From: Isoetes taiwanensis
Taxonomy: Eukaryota > Streptophyta > Lycopodiopsida > Isoetales > Isoetaceae
Direction of reading: 5' to 3'
Length of the DNA stretch: 64,000 nt
Assembly (NCBI GenBank): GCA_021234155.1
Contig: JAJEKV010000008.1
Location: 23,172,732 to 23,236,731 of the forward strand
Of this stretch, positions 9,591 through 21,400 are shown piece after piece. Each line of letters starts with the position of its first letter. Position 1 is the stretch's first letter. Below the pieces are notes generated by a model. It was not told the origin of the DNA, did not search any database, and saw only the letters and a list, made by a program, of their open reading frames with translations. The translations under genes and the position numbers were made by a program.

Positions 9591-12500
9591 TTATGCCATC
9601 CTCATCACCTGGCGTAGACGATTGTCAGATTTCAATTTAAAATCATAGCACAATATAGTCACGTCATTAAGGATCAGCTCATCCCTACAACCCACCTTCT
9701 TGGACTTTCTCCCTTTTCCTTGGCTTCTCATTTCTAACTCATATCTACCTTCAAAAGCATTTTCTGAGCGTGTTGCAAGCCAATGAATCTTGAGTTTAGT
9801 GACTAAGCCTTCCTCCTTGACTGTATCAAGCACTTTTGCTATCCAGAAAGGTCGACCTTTGTCATCCTCCTCAGTTGGAAGAGCAATTAGCATACCCTTG
9901 GTAATTTCTGTGATATTACCTTGAGGCTCATTCCTGCGTCTTGGTCCGAGGTACATGACTCGATCCTCGTCTTCTTCTACTGCAGGTGCTAATGTAGCAT
10001 TGCTTGGACCTGCTTGGTGCTGGGGTTGATGGTAGGTGTTAGGCCATCGAAAAGGTTCTTGCAACTGTCTTAGAGCTATATTTTTCACAACAATTTTCTG
10101 TTCGAGAAAGAAATTACTCCACCACATCCGATCTTCTTCTAAGAAGTACTTAAAGCCTGAGGAAATTCCATTTTCAATGGCTTTTAAGGATGACTCTGGG
10201 GTACTTTTCTTCTGCTTGGACTCCTTAGGATTTTTGAGAGGAAGTTGTTCAGCACGTTCTACGAAGGAAGTGTCTGGAATATATTTAAGGAAGCGTAATC
10301 CCTCTGGTGGACTCCAGTCCTTAGTTGTGGTATACTTCTTCCCCTGTAAGAAACTCTGGCCATCCTTCAAGTAGAACTTGATGTGATGTTGAAAGGTGAG
10401 ATCATTCAACTTGTTCACAGCTTGTTCTCTGTCTGAACGTTGAGAGAAAATAAACTCTCTGAAATCAGCAGTCTCTTTAAGAAGATCGATCAATGGAGTG
10501 GGAGTGTAAGAATCTGATGTGATGTTGAAAGGTGAGATCATTCAACTTGTTCACAGCTTGTTCTCTGTCTGAACGTTGAGCTGAACATTTGGTCAATCTG
10601 ATCATGAGTGTGGCCTACAAGTAAGAAACCGAGCTTCACTTTTCTAAAGATCCCTAGCTCCACTAACATAGCACAGTATGCAAAGAGTGTTTGATTCTTG
10701 TTCTCCCTTGTAGTATTGTCAAGTTGCAGGTAAAGCACTGGTGGTAATTGCTCTTGCTCGCACAGGACCTTGTTAAGAATTGTAATTGTGAGGTTCGGGT
10801 CACCATGCAAGTTTGGATATGTCAAAAATACTTTGCAACTTTAGACTTCCTTTGAAGACCATAGCTCCTACAAGATGGACCTTAACAAAACATTCCTCTC
10901 GCACATCTTTAGGAATGTTCAAGAAATGTGGTCGGGTCACCATGCAAGTTTGGATATGTCAAAAATACTTTGCACTTTAGACTTCCTTTGAAGACCATAG
11001 CTCCTACAAGGTGGACCTTAACAAAACATTCCTCTCGCACATCTTTAGGAATGTTCAAGAAATGTGGTAGAGTAGTTATATCTGTAGAAGAAATAAGGTC
11101 AAAGCATTTTCTTTAAAACAAGTGAGAGATTGGAGAACATGAGCTTACTTCTTTCGACCTCTGTCTTTGCAGTTTCTCTTTGACTTTTTAATTCTGCACA
11201 CCTTGAGCAAACAGACATTCTATGTCTCCTCGGAATTTTCACTAAACCGAATTCACTTTTCCAGAGTCTAGTGAAGTGTGAGTAAGAGATATGCTGAAGC
11301 TGAGTGCAAGTCTCTTTGTACTCATTAAAAACATCTTTTTTGGTGATGTTATCAGTTAAGTGATACATGTTGCTGTTAGGCAGCTTCTCACATGTTTCTC
11401 TAAAATATTTCTCCATAGTAAGAGATATGCTGAAGCTGAGTGCAAGTCTCTTTGTACTCTGGTCCACAATGATCATCAATTGCTGGATTTTTGTCCAGTC
11501 TTTTGTGTATTCTAGACATTCTAGTGGACCCTAAACGGTGAACAACCATAAAGCATTTCTGGCAAACTTCTTGACGGTTAATGTAGTGCAAGAAGGTGTT
11601 GCGGTCTGGTCTTACATGATAGGCCAAGTAGGCATTCTGGTCAGCCAATGTCATTGAACTGTAGTTGTCTCTAATTGCTCGTAATTTAGACATGTTAAAT
11701 TTGTTGATGCAACCCAATGAGCAGCATTTACTTCTTGCGGTCTGGTCTTACATGATAGGCCAAGTAGGCATTCTGGTCAGCCAATGTCATTGAACTGTAG
11801 TTGTCTCTAATTGCTCGTAATTTAGACATGTTAAATTTGTTGATGCAACCCAATGAGCAGCATTTACTTCTTAAAAGTCTTCTCATTTTATGCTTTCGTC
11901 CATAAGGTTTCTTCTTCTTCTGAGAGGAGCATGCTCTTAAACCAAAATCCACCTTGAATTTCTTAGTGGACTGGCTAGAGAGAGAATGTGTAATCTCGTT
12001 GCACTTCGTTGGTGTCTTCATCTTCCGAAGAGAGTTCTACAGGGGTGACCTCCTCTCGCGCCCTTAGTGTGTGCTTGTAGAGGAGAACAAACCACGGAAG
12101 TCGCATCCGGATAAGGCGAGGGCAAAGTGTTGAATGAAGGAGATGGGCCACCATATGATGTGCCAGCCGAAAGTTGTTGTAGCGTCTTCACGGGGAGTTC
12201 GTTCAAACATATCTCTTAAAAGCGACCGAATTCGCAAACCCATGTGTCACCACGTTTGTGTGAAGAGGTATAGATGCTTTGCGCAGGTCGTCTTCATTTG
12301 TAGTGAAATCGTGGTGGGAGAAGCGATGGAGGATCTCGCATGATCTTAAGCGTCTTTGTATTCTGGCATGTGTAAGTGAAGATGGAGAAACAACAAGCGG
12401 TGGAGGTAGTGGTTCGAAGAATTTCTTTGAGGTCGAGCCATTGTAGTGTCGGGGATGGTACAAATGGTGGTGGAAGATTGCTACGCAACGGTGAGGGTTG

Positions 12501-12713
12501 GAAAGGTGGTGGCAGCCGGTTTCCTACTGGACTTGGAGAGGGTTGGAAAGGTGGTGGCGTCCGCTAGTTTCCGGACTCCTGAGTGTCTTCGAAGCAAAGA
12601 AAGACCTTGCCGAGGTAGGTGTTGAAGAAGCATCTCCGCCTTGTGTTCCATCCAAGTAGAGGTACTTGGGCAAACAAATGGTGGTGGAAGTTTGTTCCGC
12701 GGGCGGTTAACCA
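9591..12713 (-). pseudogene. DUF7869-type transposase-like gene, broken
   Basis: Reading leftward, an N-terminal Pro-rich part repeats LPPPF phrases. It is followed by CSLGCINKFNMSKLRAIRD, QEVCQKCFMVVHRLGSTRMS, SHFTRLWKSEFGLVKIPRRH with RMSVCSRCAELKSQRE, and then LYLQLDNTTRENKNQTLFAY and VKLGFLLVGHTHDQIDQMFS. The end is a basic domain (MRSQGKGRKSKKVG) with a stop at 9591. LDN-ENKN and GHTHDQIDQ-FS are the hallmarks, as I remember them, of proteins annotated DUF7869, probably a DDE-type nuclease fold, and the Cys pairs upstream suit a DNA-binding zinc site. Four 136-bp-offset repeats (10516, 10933, 11417, 11735) break the frame, so its true state cannot be judged. Confidence 0.65.
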
Positions 12714-12967
12714 TGTCAAACAACCGCAAAAAATTGTGGGCTTGTTACTAACTCACAAGTAGATTGGACTAATGATATTCAAGAATACAAATGCTATTAG
12801 GAATAGTATTTTGTGTAAACATTCTTCGTGTGTGTGCAAAGATGCTATTCGTAATACACTTGATATACATTTGCTGTATTCCGATTTACATAGCGAAGAC
12901 AATGGACAGGTAAGCATATAAAGTACATAGTACGTCTTTCTTTTGTTTCCTGATTTGGTTTTGTAGG
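12714..12967. promoter_or_regulatory. Shared upstream region of two divergent genes
   Basis: This stretch separates the starts of the minus-strand DUF7869-type gene and the plus-strand methyltransferase gene. It holds several degenerate copies of the TATTC-GAATA palindrome (near 12777, 12803, 12845 and 12875) before the regular array begins. No TATA box was assigned. Confidence 0.35.
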
Positions 12968-13203
12968 GCAAAGTGTATTCCAGAATACACTTTGCCCATC
13001 TGTCGAAGAGCAAAGTGTATTCCGGAATACACTTTGCTCACTGGCGAAGTGCAAAGTGTATTCCGGAATACACTTTGCTCTTCACCCGAAGGGCAAAGTG
13101 TATTCCGGAATACACTTTGCACTTCGCCAGTGAGCAAAGTGTATTCCGGAATACACTTTGCTCTTCACCCGAAGGGCAAAGTGTATTCCGGAATACACTT
13201 TGC
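12968..13203. repeat. Array A: six palindromes at 41-42 bp spacing
   Basis: Six 28-bp palindromes (core TGTATTCCGGAATACA with arms GCAAAG/CTTTGC) start at 12968, 13010, 13051, 13093, 13134 and 13176. The spacings are 42, 41, 42, 41 and 42, a mean of 41.6 bp or about four helical turns. Only the first has a single mismatch in the core. The 13-14 bp spacers are of three kinds: TCACTGGCGAAGT, its exact reverse complement, and TCTTCACCCGAAGG twice. The array lies upstream of both genes of the 8.4-kb element. Confidence 0.95.
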
Positions 13204-13449
13204 TTGTCTTTTTGGAAACTCTTGTTTTTTAGCACTTAAATAAGACACCTTTTAGCTGAAACAGACCACTTTAAAGGTTAAAATAACAATTTCGAGTCCA
13301 ATTAAGGCACAAGAAATTGTCTTAGAGTTACTATATTTCTGCTTGTTTTCCTGTCTTTTTCTGGCCTTTAGGGCACAAGATTAGTAAATGTTATTCTGGA
13401 ATACAGTTTTCGTTCGAATTTCTGTCTTAACATTGTTGTTTTAAACGTT

Positions 13450-16400
13450 TCAGTGGCAGGGAAGAAGGAAGCAAGAGGGCATCAAAGAAATCTCAAAAGC
13501 CTAAGCGTCCACACCCACAAAAGCACACTGCTGACACGGACGAACCTACTATTTACGAAAACTTTCAAACGCAGTGGTTCGTAACCAGGGGTGCAGATGG
13601 AAAATACAGCACACTGACGTTTTTGTACGTCTGTAAAAGTGCTGGTAACAAAAGGTACGCCGACTCCGAGTTTGTGAACCTTGGGACAATAAAAGATGTC
13701 TCCGAGGTTGCCGGACAAGGTGGTCAGGTGGGGAGGCTATCCTTCAAGACCTCCCAAGGCTTCATAGTTGTGGACATCGCATTTTTTAGAATTGTCAGTG
13801 TCCGAGTTTGTGAACCTTGGGACAATAAAAGATGTCTCCGAGGTTGCCGGACAAGGTGGTCAGGTGGGGAGGCTATCCTTCAAGACCTCCCAAGGCTTCA
13901 TAGTTGTGGACATCGCATTTTTTAGAATTGTCAGTGTGCAACCACAAAGTAGCCAGACAAATTCTTTTCACACTACGGACAAAAAGAAGCCACGTGGTTC
14001 AATAATTAGACAGTTTGTACCCGGTTTAAGCGGGACTTTTCCGTCGGTGAGTCCGAAAGCATTCGATGGAGAAAGGTCACAATCACCACACTCGATGCTA
14101 GTTCTTTAGGGAGGTCATCGGATGGAGGTTCCTGTGAACAAGACGAGGAAGAACCCCACGTATACCAAAGAAACTTAGCAGGCCAAGGGCAACCATAGCT
14201 GCTAAAGAACCAAAGAAGCCGGAAAGCAACGCCAGCTTGAAATCACGTAAGTCCCGAGGAACCTAAGAAGAAGAAGGGGAAGGGTAAAGCACCTGGTGTT
14301 GCTATTAAGGAAAAAAGTTGATAAAACATCTGAAAAAATGGAAGAGATTAACCTGCACAAGTTTGTGCAAGGTGTCATTTATTTGCCAGTCACTTCAATG
14401 AAGCTTCCTCCAAAAATGAAGTCCGGTGAAAGGCCACTTCAAGTTCGCAAAATTTATGCCCATCACTTGAGGAACCCCGAAGACGTAATAAGGAGCAATC
14501 CAAATGCTCATGTGGCCCCAATAGTTGTCCTTGTTGTTGCCAGGGCAAGGCACAACCCCGAGGAGTATGACAGAGAAAATGCTGACACCTACACTCACTA
14601 CGTCTTGGGAGGGAATCATAGCTTCAAGGCAAGAAGGCAACTTTACAAAGAAAAGAAGAACCCGAGGTACCTCTCCGTCCTCTGCGCTGTCTACTGTGGT
14701 CTTACAGATGAAGAAGCAAAAAATCGTTGCCAACACCCACAATGTCGACAACGAGTACAAACTAAAAGATGAGCTTTGTCGACAAGATCCGGTTTATGCA
14801 CAGGGAGTATGTAATTTTCAAGGAAAAGTACGGTGAGGACCTTAAGAAGCCAGCGTTTTCCTTGGAGCTTAAGGAGGCGTGTGCCATTGAATGCTGCCTG
14901 AAATATGACGAGGCCAACAAAGGCGGAGTCTCTCATTGGCAATGCGATAACCGGTTCGATTAGCTTTTAGAGATGGCAAGGTAAGCACAAAATGTATTCC
15001 GGAATAGCAAACCAACTATTTGACGCGGAAATCTTCTTGAACAGATTTGGGAACTCGGGACGAGATATTTACAAGAGCAGCTTCTCCAAAAAGTTGTTGA
15101 TAAGGAGTTTAGCCTAGAAGAAATGTCAAAGGAATTGCACAAGTAAGTTCTCTGACACAAACTTTACTCTTTGCATGTTAGATTCCCAAAAACATCGGCG
15201 TACATAGTGTATTCCAGAATACACATGCCTTCCTTCACACGGGCAATGTGTATTCCGGAATACACATTGCTTGTCTCTAGAAAAGCATTGCGTATTCCGG
15301 AATACACATTGCTCCTCTAAAGAAAGGCATGTGTATTCCGGAATACACATTGCTCCTCTGTAAGAAAGGCAATGTGTATTCCGGAATACGCATGTGTTCC
15401 TTTAGAGAAGCAATCTGTATTCCGGAATACACATTGCTTTTCTAGAGACAAGCAGTGTTTGTCCTATAGCAGAACTATTTTCTGCATATTGTTTCGAGGT
15501 AGCATCACCAGTTAACCAGTTTGTATTCCAGAATACAAATAGCTTGACTTTTATTTGTTTTCCTTTTACTTTGTCTTGATTCTTACGTTTAAACTCATTG
15601 TTTCCTTAATGTCTTGCAGCCAAAAGAACGTCATAACATGTCAAACATGTTTGATGGAGCAGCTAAACGTCGAAACATGGGAAAGGTGCAAGGAACTCTA
15701 CCCAATTGCCACATCCGACGAGCGCATTGTGCAATATGCACCAAATTTTGAGGGCTGGGTAAGTACTCTCAAAATTCCTTTTCTCTGCACAAACTATCTC
15801 TTGACAGTTGTTGTTTGGTTTTTCTTTAGAGCAAAAAGAAAAATAAAGACCTGCCCGAGGGCTTTATGAATTTGGTTAGAACAGCACGGGAAGAGAGATC
15901 ACTCTCAAAATTCCTTTTCTCTGCACAAACTATCTCTTGACAGTTGTTGTTTTGTTTTTCTTTAGAGCAAAAAGAAAAATAAAGACCTGCCCGAGGGCTT
16001 TATGAATTTGGTTAGAACAGCACGGGAAGAGAGATCGTTAAGAAAAGAAGAACTGTTGAGCCGTAACCATCCGACTCTGAGAGATTCTCGCATGTTTGAT
16101 CAAAACAATTTATATTCAATCATTCATGGTGATTGCAACGAACCTTGTCGAAACGGTTAAGCCCACAGGACTTTACTTTGGTTATTGTTGATCTTCCCTC
16201 TGGGTTTAAGCTTAAAGGCAGCAGAATCTGACGACCAGCCCTTCAAATTTTCAGAGTTTAATGCTTTCATTGAAGGAATCAAGCAGATCTCAACGGCCAA
16301 ACATTGGCGTTTAATTCACGTTCCATTCGAGCATGCGACCGGCTTGGTGGAATCGGCTTTCAAAAATCACTTTGGTTCTCAGTTCAGGCGGGGATATGAA

Positions 16401-17003
16401 AAACCTTGTGCAGTAAGTCTTATTCCGAATACATTTACTTTTCTCTTTAATTCGTAGTGTATTCCGGAATAGTATTTCCTGTTTCTGGTTTTCGAAGTGT
16501 TTTCTTGTTTTTGCTAACATCACTTTAAATGCTTCACTAGGTACAAAAGCTAACATCAACTACCATGGTGGAGGACCAAGGTTGCTTTCAGCAAGGTAGA
16601 GTACCTTCATGTAGCTTATTGGAGTTTTTGATGGGAAGAGGTCCATGGAACACTTTAACACCCGCTACTGTCAAAACTTTTCAAACGTCCTAGAGTTTCC
16701 AGCCAGTCTTCTGTAAATTGCGGGACCCAAGTGCACAAAAGGCAGGATTGTGAATCACTACCGAAACCACAAAGCTCATCAACCATCTCACGGACATGTT
16801 CTTGCGTCTAGGAGATTGGGTGCTTGATGCTTTCTCTCCGGTTCTGGTACTACTATCGCATGTGCACTTAAGAAGGGCCCAACTGTGTGGCCGTGGATAT
16901 TGATAAGGAGGTTGTGCATTTTGTGAAGATGAGACCGGCTGCCTTACCTACTTTTGCATTAAAGTCAAGAGTTAGGGGCCAAGTCTTCATCCGATTATGC
17001 TAA
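13450..17003 (+). pseudogene. ParB-like domain fused to a beta-class DNA amino-methyltransferase, broken
   Basis: The N-terminal part is unrecognised (YENFQTQWFVTRGADGKYS, then KDVSEVAGQGGQVGRLSFK), followed by a Lys-rich linker. Next is a ParB/sulfiredoxin-like domain: NPNAHVAPIVVLV, YVLGGNHSFKARRQL near 14610, and VLCAVYCGLTDEEA. After FVDKIRFMHREYVIF and RDGKIWELGTRYLQEQLL come ERCKELYPIATSDERIVQYA and the methyltransferase. That has YSIIHGDCNE, VIVDLPSG at 16181-16204 where DPPY is expected, then WRLIHVPFEHATGLVE, and near 16830 VLDAFS plus GSGTT, the SAM-binding motif, ending at 17003. DPPY before FxGSGTT is the beta-class order. GT-AG introns occur at 14982, 15143, 15759 and 16412. Frameshifts (near 14722, 14770, 14945, 16640, 16838) and DLPS suggest it is inactive. 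Confidence 0.7.
15202..15437. repeat. Array B: six palindromes at mean 41.6 bp, inside an intron
   Basis: Palindromes with the core TGTATTCCGGAATACA and mostly GCAATG/CATTGC arms are centred at 15215.5, 15256.5, 15298.5, 15339.5, 15382.5 and 15423.5. Spacings are 41, 42, 41, 43 and 41. First-to-last distance is 208 bp, the same as in array A. The arms and spacers differ from array A, so this is not a recent copy of it. The array lies between the LHK-encoding exon ending near 15142 and the exon starting near 15620. Confidence 0.9.
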
Positions 17004-17284
17004 ACTAACGTCCTCGAGATACTGACCTCCATTCTCGAAAGCTCACTAGACGCACGAGGCAACCTTTGCGGTTTTAAAGAAGTAGCTTTATATTAAAATT
17101 ATCATTATTTATTACAATGAATCTTCAATATTGATGTACAAAAATTTATTAAAAACATATTACTTTTTTTTCCTTTCTATTCTGGTGCTTTTTTTTGTAA
17201 TGCTTTCAGTCTCTTCAAGTCTATGCCTAAATTTCGCTATTTTTATGATTTATGTTTCATAAGTACAAAGTTTTCGCCTAATGA

Positions 17285-17425
17285 TGGGCCAAAATGGCAT
17301 GAAAAAAAATGCAAACCTCTAGAAATTCTCAACAACTATCAAAAAAGGCTTATTTTAGAAACATGGTGTTTGTTTAAAGGGAATCTTTGAAACGGGAGTG
17401 ATGCAACACTCCCGTTTAATTTGCA
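17285..17425 (-). repeat. Right imperfect terminal inverted repeat of the 8.4-kb element
   Basis: Inverted counterpart of 9033-9165. The outermost part is itself a near-perfect hairpin, AAACGGGAGT and ACTCCCGTTT around GATGCAAC, which the left end has only in weakened form. Confidence 0.5.
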
Positions 17426-17429
17426 ATCG

Positions 17430-18237
17430 TGTTAACCACACTATTACCATCACCCATCTTATTACGCATGGTTATTCTAAGGCTCTATCATTTCCTGGAT
17501 CCGGATCGGTCATTCATTCTATGGAACCTATTGTTGGATATTGTCCCATAAAATCTTCCTGGTTCCTCCGGTTTCAATTACTGCATATGCATTCATTACA
17601 AACCTCAATACTTGACTGAGGACACTTCCCAAATTAGTCTCATTTGGAGCATGAATATCAATCATGCATCTCTTGCAATGCTTTCTAGCAGCGATTTTTG
17701 GTGTCAGTCTCATTGTTTTTCTGAATTCTCTATAAAAATCTTACCTCATGTAAGGGAACAACATTTGGATGCTGCACAAGCTTCATGATAGAGATTCTTA
17801 TTTTAATCCGCATAAGAACAACACCCCGGCTTACATATGGCACGATATACTATTGCATAGACAAATCTCTGAGACAAATCTCTGATATGGAATGCAGTCT
17901 ACACCGAATTTAAGAAAAAACACAAGCTTTAGGAACAAGATCAAGAAGTATTCCGTCAAGGATGATGCTGGTTACCGAAAAAGCATTATTATACACTGAA
18001 GCTTCTGATAAGTGACTATGGGAGTGGAAAAGGCTTCTTGGCCTTGGTCGAGAAAAGAATAATTACATAAGAAAGCCAAGGTAGGAAAGAGCTTGTAAGA
18101 ATATAGGTCTTCGCCGAACTTAGGTTATGAAATGGAAGAAGGCACAAGCATGAAGGAAATTTATCAATGTAGCAGAAGTAGGCAGTGTGGTTGAACATGG
18201 TCGCTGCTTCTCCATTGTCCTCTGCAGTAGGCCAGGT
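17430..18237. other. Anonymous flank of the element
   Basis: No gene was identified. On the minus strand near 17500, a short stretch reads TDPDPGND after a stop. This recalls the DPDPGH phrase of NPC enzymes and could be the N-terminal side of the gene split by the element, but it is too short to decide. Confidence 0.3.
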
Positions 18238-18476
18238 TTTAGATAGATAGATAGATAGATAGTATTTTAGCGTCACGCCACTAGGCAGCATCCAACTGGA
18301 CATGTGACCACACACCACACTACATTGCTGGGTTGGGCCCTGCCCCCAACCACTTTACATTGCGTCTGTGGGTTTTGACACCCAACAGTTCAGAGTGCGA
18401 GTCTGGGCAAGTCTCGAACTCGAGACCTATAGTTGCTAGACCTAGTGTGTTACCACTAGACTAAATGCCTGCCATT
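18238..18476 (-). mobile_element. tRNA-derived SINE, minus strand
   Basis: Read on the minus strand, the element opens with GGCAGGCATTTAGTCTAGTGG (A-box region) and has CTCGAGTTCGAGACTTGCC (B-box) about 40 bp on. It ends in a (CTAT)n tail corresponding to (GATA)n at 18241-18262. Head, body and simple-repeat tail are the order seen in plant SINEs. No target duplication was resolved. Confidence 0.7.
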
Positions 18477-21400
18477 AGCACCATCGGATTCGAGTACTGG
18501 AGACAATTTTCGAAAGCCAAGGAGTAAAGAAATCACTTCCAGGTACAAATCTAGCCTTATGGGGGGTGTCCATTGGCTGCACACTTAAGCGTAAAACTTG
18601 TGTAGCAGCGAAATGAACACCTTTCAAACTATACGGACCATACAATAACATGACCAATAAGATGAGACATAAGGCAAGCTTTTTTGTATACCAAGGTGGC
18701 AATGCCAACTCATCTTATGAAGTGCCAAAGTGGTGAGGTACTGGTACCACCAAGGCTAAGGCTAAGGTGGCAGCCACATAGGCTACCAAAATAGCCATTT
18801 AAGGCTGCATCACAGAATTGTCCGGCAAGGACTGATCTTTTTTCTGGGTAATGAAGGCTAATATTTCAAGTAACCCATTAAGGCTCAAAAAACTGTTAAG
18901 ATTGTTAAAGAACATTATGACAACGCTTGAATCTATTTTTAAGCACTTAAAAACAATTTCGATCAAATGTTTAAGCTTGATGTTTTTTAGCACTTGAAAA
19001 CAGTTTTCTCAAAACAAACTTGAATATAAACAACAATGTTTGAAACCATTGATCTGCCTTGAATTTAGCCACATTGTTTCTACTGTGTTATACAAGCAAT
19101 CTAGCATGTTAGTAAACAATTTCAGTAATACTCGCCATAAAGAATATGCAGCATCCTCTTAGTAGAATGCATTAAACTGGAAATGCCCAATATAATCAGA
19201 CATGAGATAAAACCTGGCATAAGACGCATCATAGGAAAAATTGAAGCAGATGGTGAGAACATAGAGCTGGCATTAGAAAAGGCATATAAATCTGCAAATA
19301 ACAGAGAGGTTATTTCATATGACAAAAGACAAAGGCAAGCTATCATTCCACATAATACTTACAACGCTGTTACATTTATTTCTTGAATTTGTGGTTTGCG
19401 CCCTTGGCATGCAAGTAGAGGATTTCTTAGTTCAATACCTAGCTGGTCCATCGTCATGGTATGAGAGCCAAGTTGGGTTGTCCACTGTGTTGCAAGTGGT
19501 GGATCACTTGGCTTGCAAGCAGGAGATCCTCGTGTTAAGAGCCAGCCAGTCAATTCTGAGTTTCTGTTCAATACCTAGCTGGTCCATCGTGCTCTACATC
19601 TTGGCTAGAGCGCTTACCTTATTTACAAAGTTCTATTACAATGTAGTAAAATGCAAGGCATTTAGCATGACCTCACTGTACTGGGGAGTTGCGATTTTGC
19701 AAAGAAGCTTGCCATTATGCAAGTGGTTACAAGTGTGCTAATGCAACTCCTTAAGAACAAACAATAAAGATATGTTTTGTGTTGAATAACTATGTTCTTT
19801 TACTGCTATGCAGAAAATGGGGAGTTGCGATTTTGCAAAGAAGCTTGCCATTATGCAAGTGGTTACAAGTGTGCTAATGCAACTCCTTAAGAAATGTTGA
19901 ATCCCGTTTGTAGTCCCTTCCTATGGAAGTAAGAGTTTCTTGCTTGTAAATATGCCATGTAGTTTCAAACATTGGCCAAAAAATGGCTAGAAGTAGTTAC
20001 ATATCCTTCACATGTAGTAATAAGATTTTTAAACATTTCAAACCTTCTGTTATATTTTACTTAAGTAAGAGTTTCTTGCTTGTAAATATGCCATGTAGTT
20101 TCAATAGGCTAAGGCAAATTTTCCTAAGTGTTGCCTTCTAGTAGTGTTTGGAAGTGAATAAACGTGCTTGTTAAATCCCTTTCTCTGACATGTATAATCA
20201 AAGAGCTTATGCATCACTTAGTTCAAAATTCTAGTCAGGGAAGTTAAAGAAAACTCCAATCATAACACATGAAATAACACAGAGCTCTGTTATGCATATA
20301 TATGTTCTAGAATATCAAAGATGGTATGCATATATGGTTGATTACACGAAATAGACAAGACAAGTTCCAGGGAAAAGATATGGACATTCCGCACGGATGA
20401 GCTCAAGCTTCTAGTAGTATTTCCTTCGGATTTTGGAGTAGGGCTACCCAGATCATCAACATGGCTATCTTCTTCCTCCGTCAGAACCCAGTTGCACATG
20501 TGCAGACCTAGAATAGTCTTCGCAATATTCCATCCCCTTCAATTAGAGCTCCTGAAACTTACTGCACTAAAACTCCTGCATTAAAAACAGCTTGTTGCCC
20601 ATCTCCAGGAAAGGAATCTTTATTTTCTTAAACATAAAATACTAGAAAGCAAAGGCTTGTAAAAAATTACCACCATCCACATGGCCATGTTTGACAGCTC
20701 TTCTTGTGGCTGTCATTTGTATCAGGATGCAATTGAATTGCATTCAAGTTTGGAGGGAAATGATATAGTAACAGTCCTCTATAATGAGTTATTGACAAAA
20801 CTATATAGAATAGAATCTCTAAAACATGCAATCGAAAGTACATGGTGAAAGAAAAAGGGAGCTTCAAGTAGATTACCTCGTCAATTTGTTGCTCTGTCAT
20901 TTCTTATTTGCCAAGATTGTTGCTGGTCTTCACCTCCGAGAAGAGCTTAAATAGATGATCAAACGGTAGTCAATGGAGCATAACATGGAAGTTTTGAAGT
21001 TACTAATTTCTATCAAGGATTTGTTAGAGCAGCAGACATTATAAGGGTTTTGTTCCCAAAAAAGGTGATTTAAGGTTGATACAGCTTGAAGGCAATTCCG
21101 GCTTCTCATGCTTGCTGCTCCACGCCTTTGTGACATGGTTTGACGGTTTGAGTAAAGCTCTGATTGCAGAGCGAGAAAATAAGAAATGATTCAAAGCCAG
21201 TGGTTTCTTGTAGAGCAAGAACCTTGTAGAGCAAGAACCTCAACATCAACATAGTGCTAGGCAGATAATTTTACCTGTTGAGAAAACCGAATCTTGCCAT
21301 ACCCCACCTTAAGACAATAGCCAAGGTTCCAATGCTCCATAATTACGACCTCCTCTCAAAAATCCAGCCAGATGCACTGACGGATTTGCAAACTGAAGAT

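Larger units (their letters stand above)
9033..17425. mobile_element. Candidate novel 8.4-kb DNA element with two divergent genes
   Basis: The left end (ATTAAACGGGAG, then CAAAGATTCCCTTT) recurs inverted at the right end: CTCCCGTTTAAT at 17409-17420 and AAAGGGAATCTTTG at 17376-17389. Further in, GAGGTTT, CATG and ATTTTG-CCC words also match in inverted order over about 130 bp. Between the ends lie a DUF7869-type transposase-like gene reading left and a ParB-like/DNA methyltransferase gene reading right, with a palindrome array in the shared upstream region. The NPC fragment lies just outside the left end. No convincing target-site duplication was found, so the exact ends are tentative. All genes inside are decayed, although some breaks are assembly artefacts. 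Confidence 0.5.

Noticed and set aside
12968-13203. CRISPR array
   Set aside because: Repeats are perfect palindromes with short, partly identical spacers of 13-14 bp in a plant nuclear context with introns. There are no cas genes.
14395-14760. Minus-strand open frame of 121 codons opposite the ParB-like domain
   Set aside because: It is the shadow of the plus-strand coding sequence, whose GGNHS and neighbouring motifs are clear.
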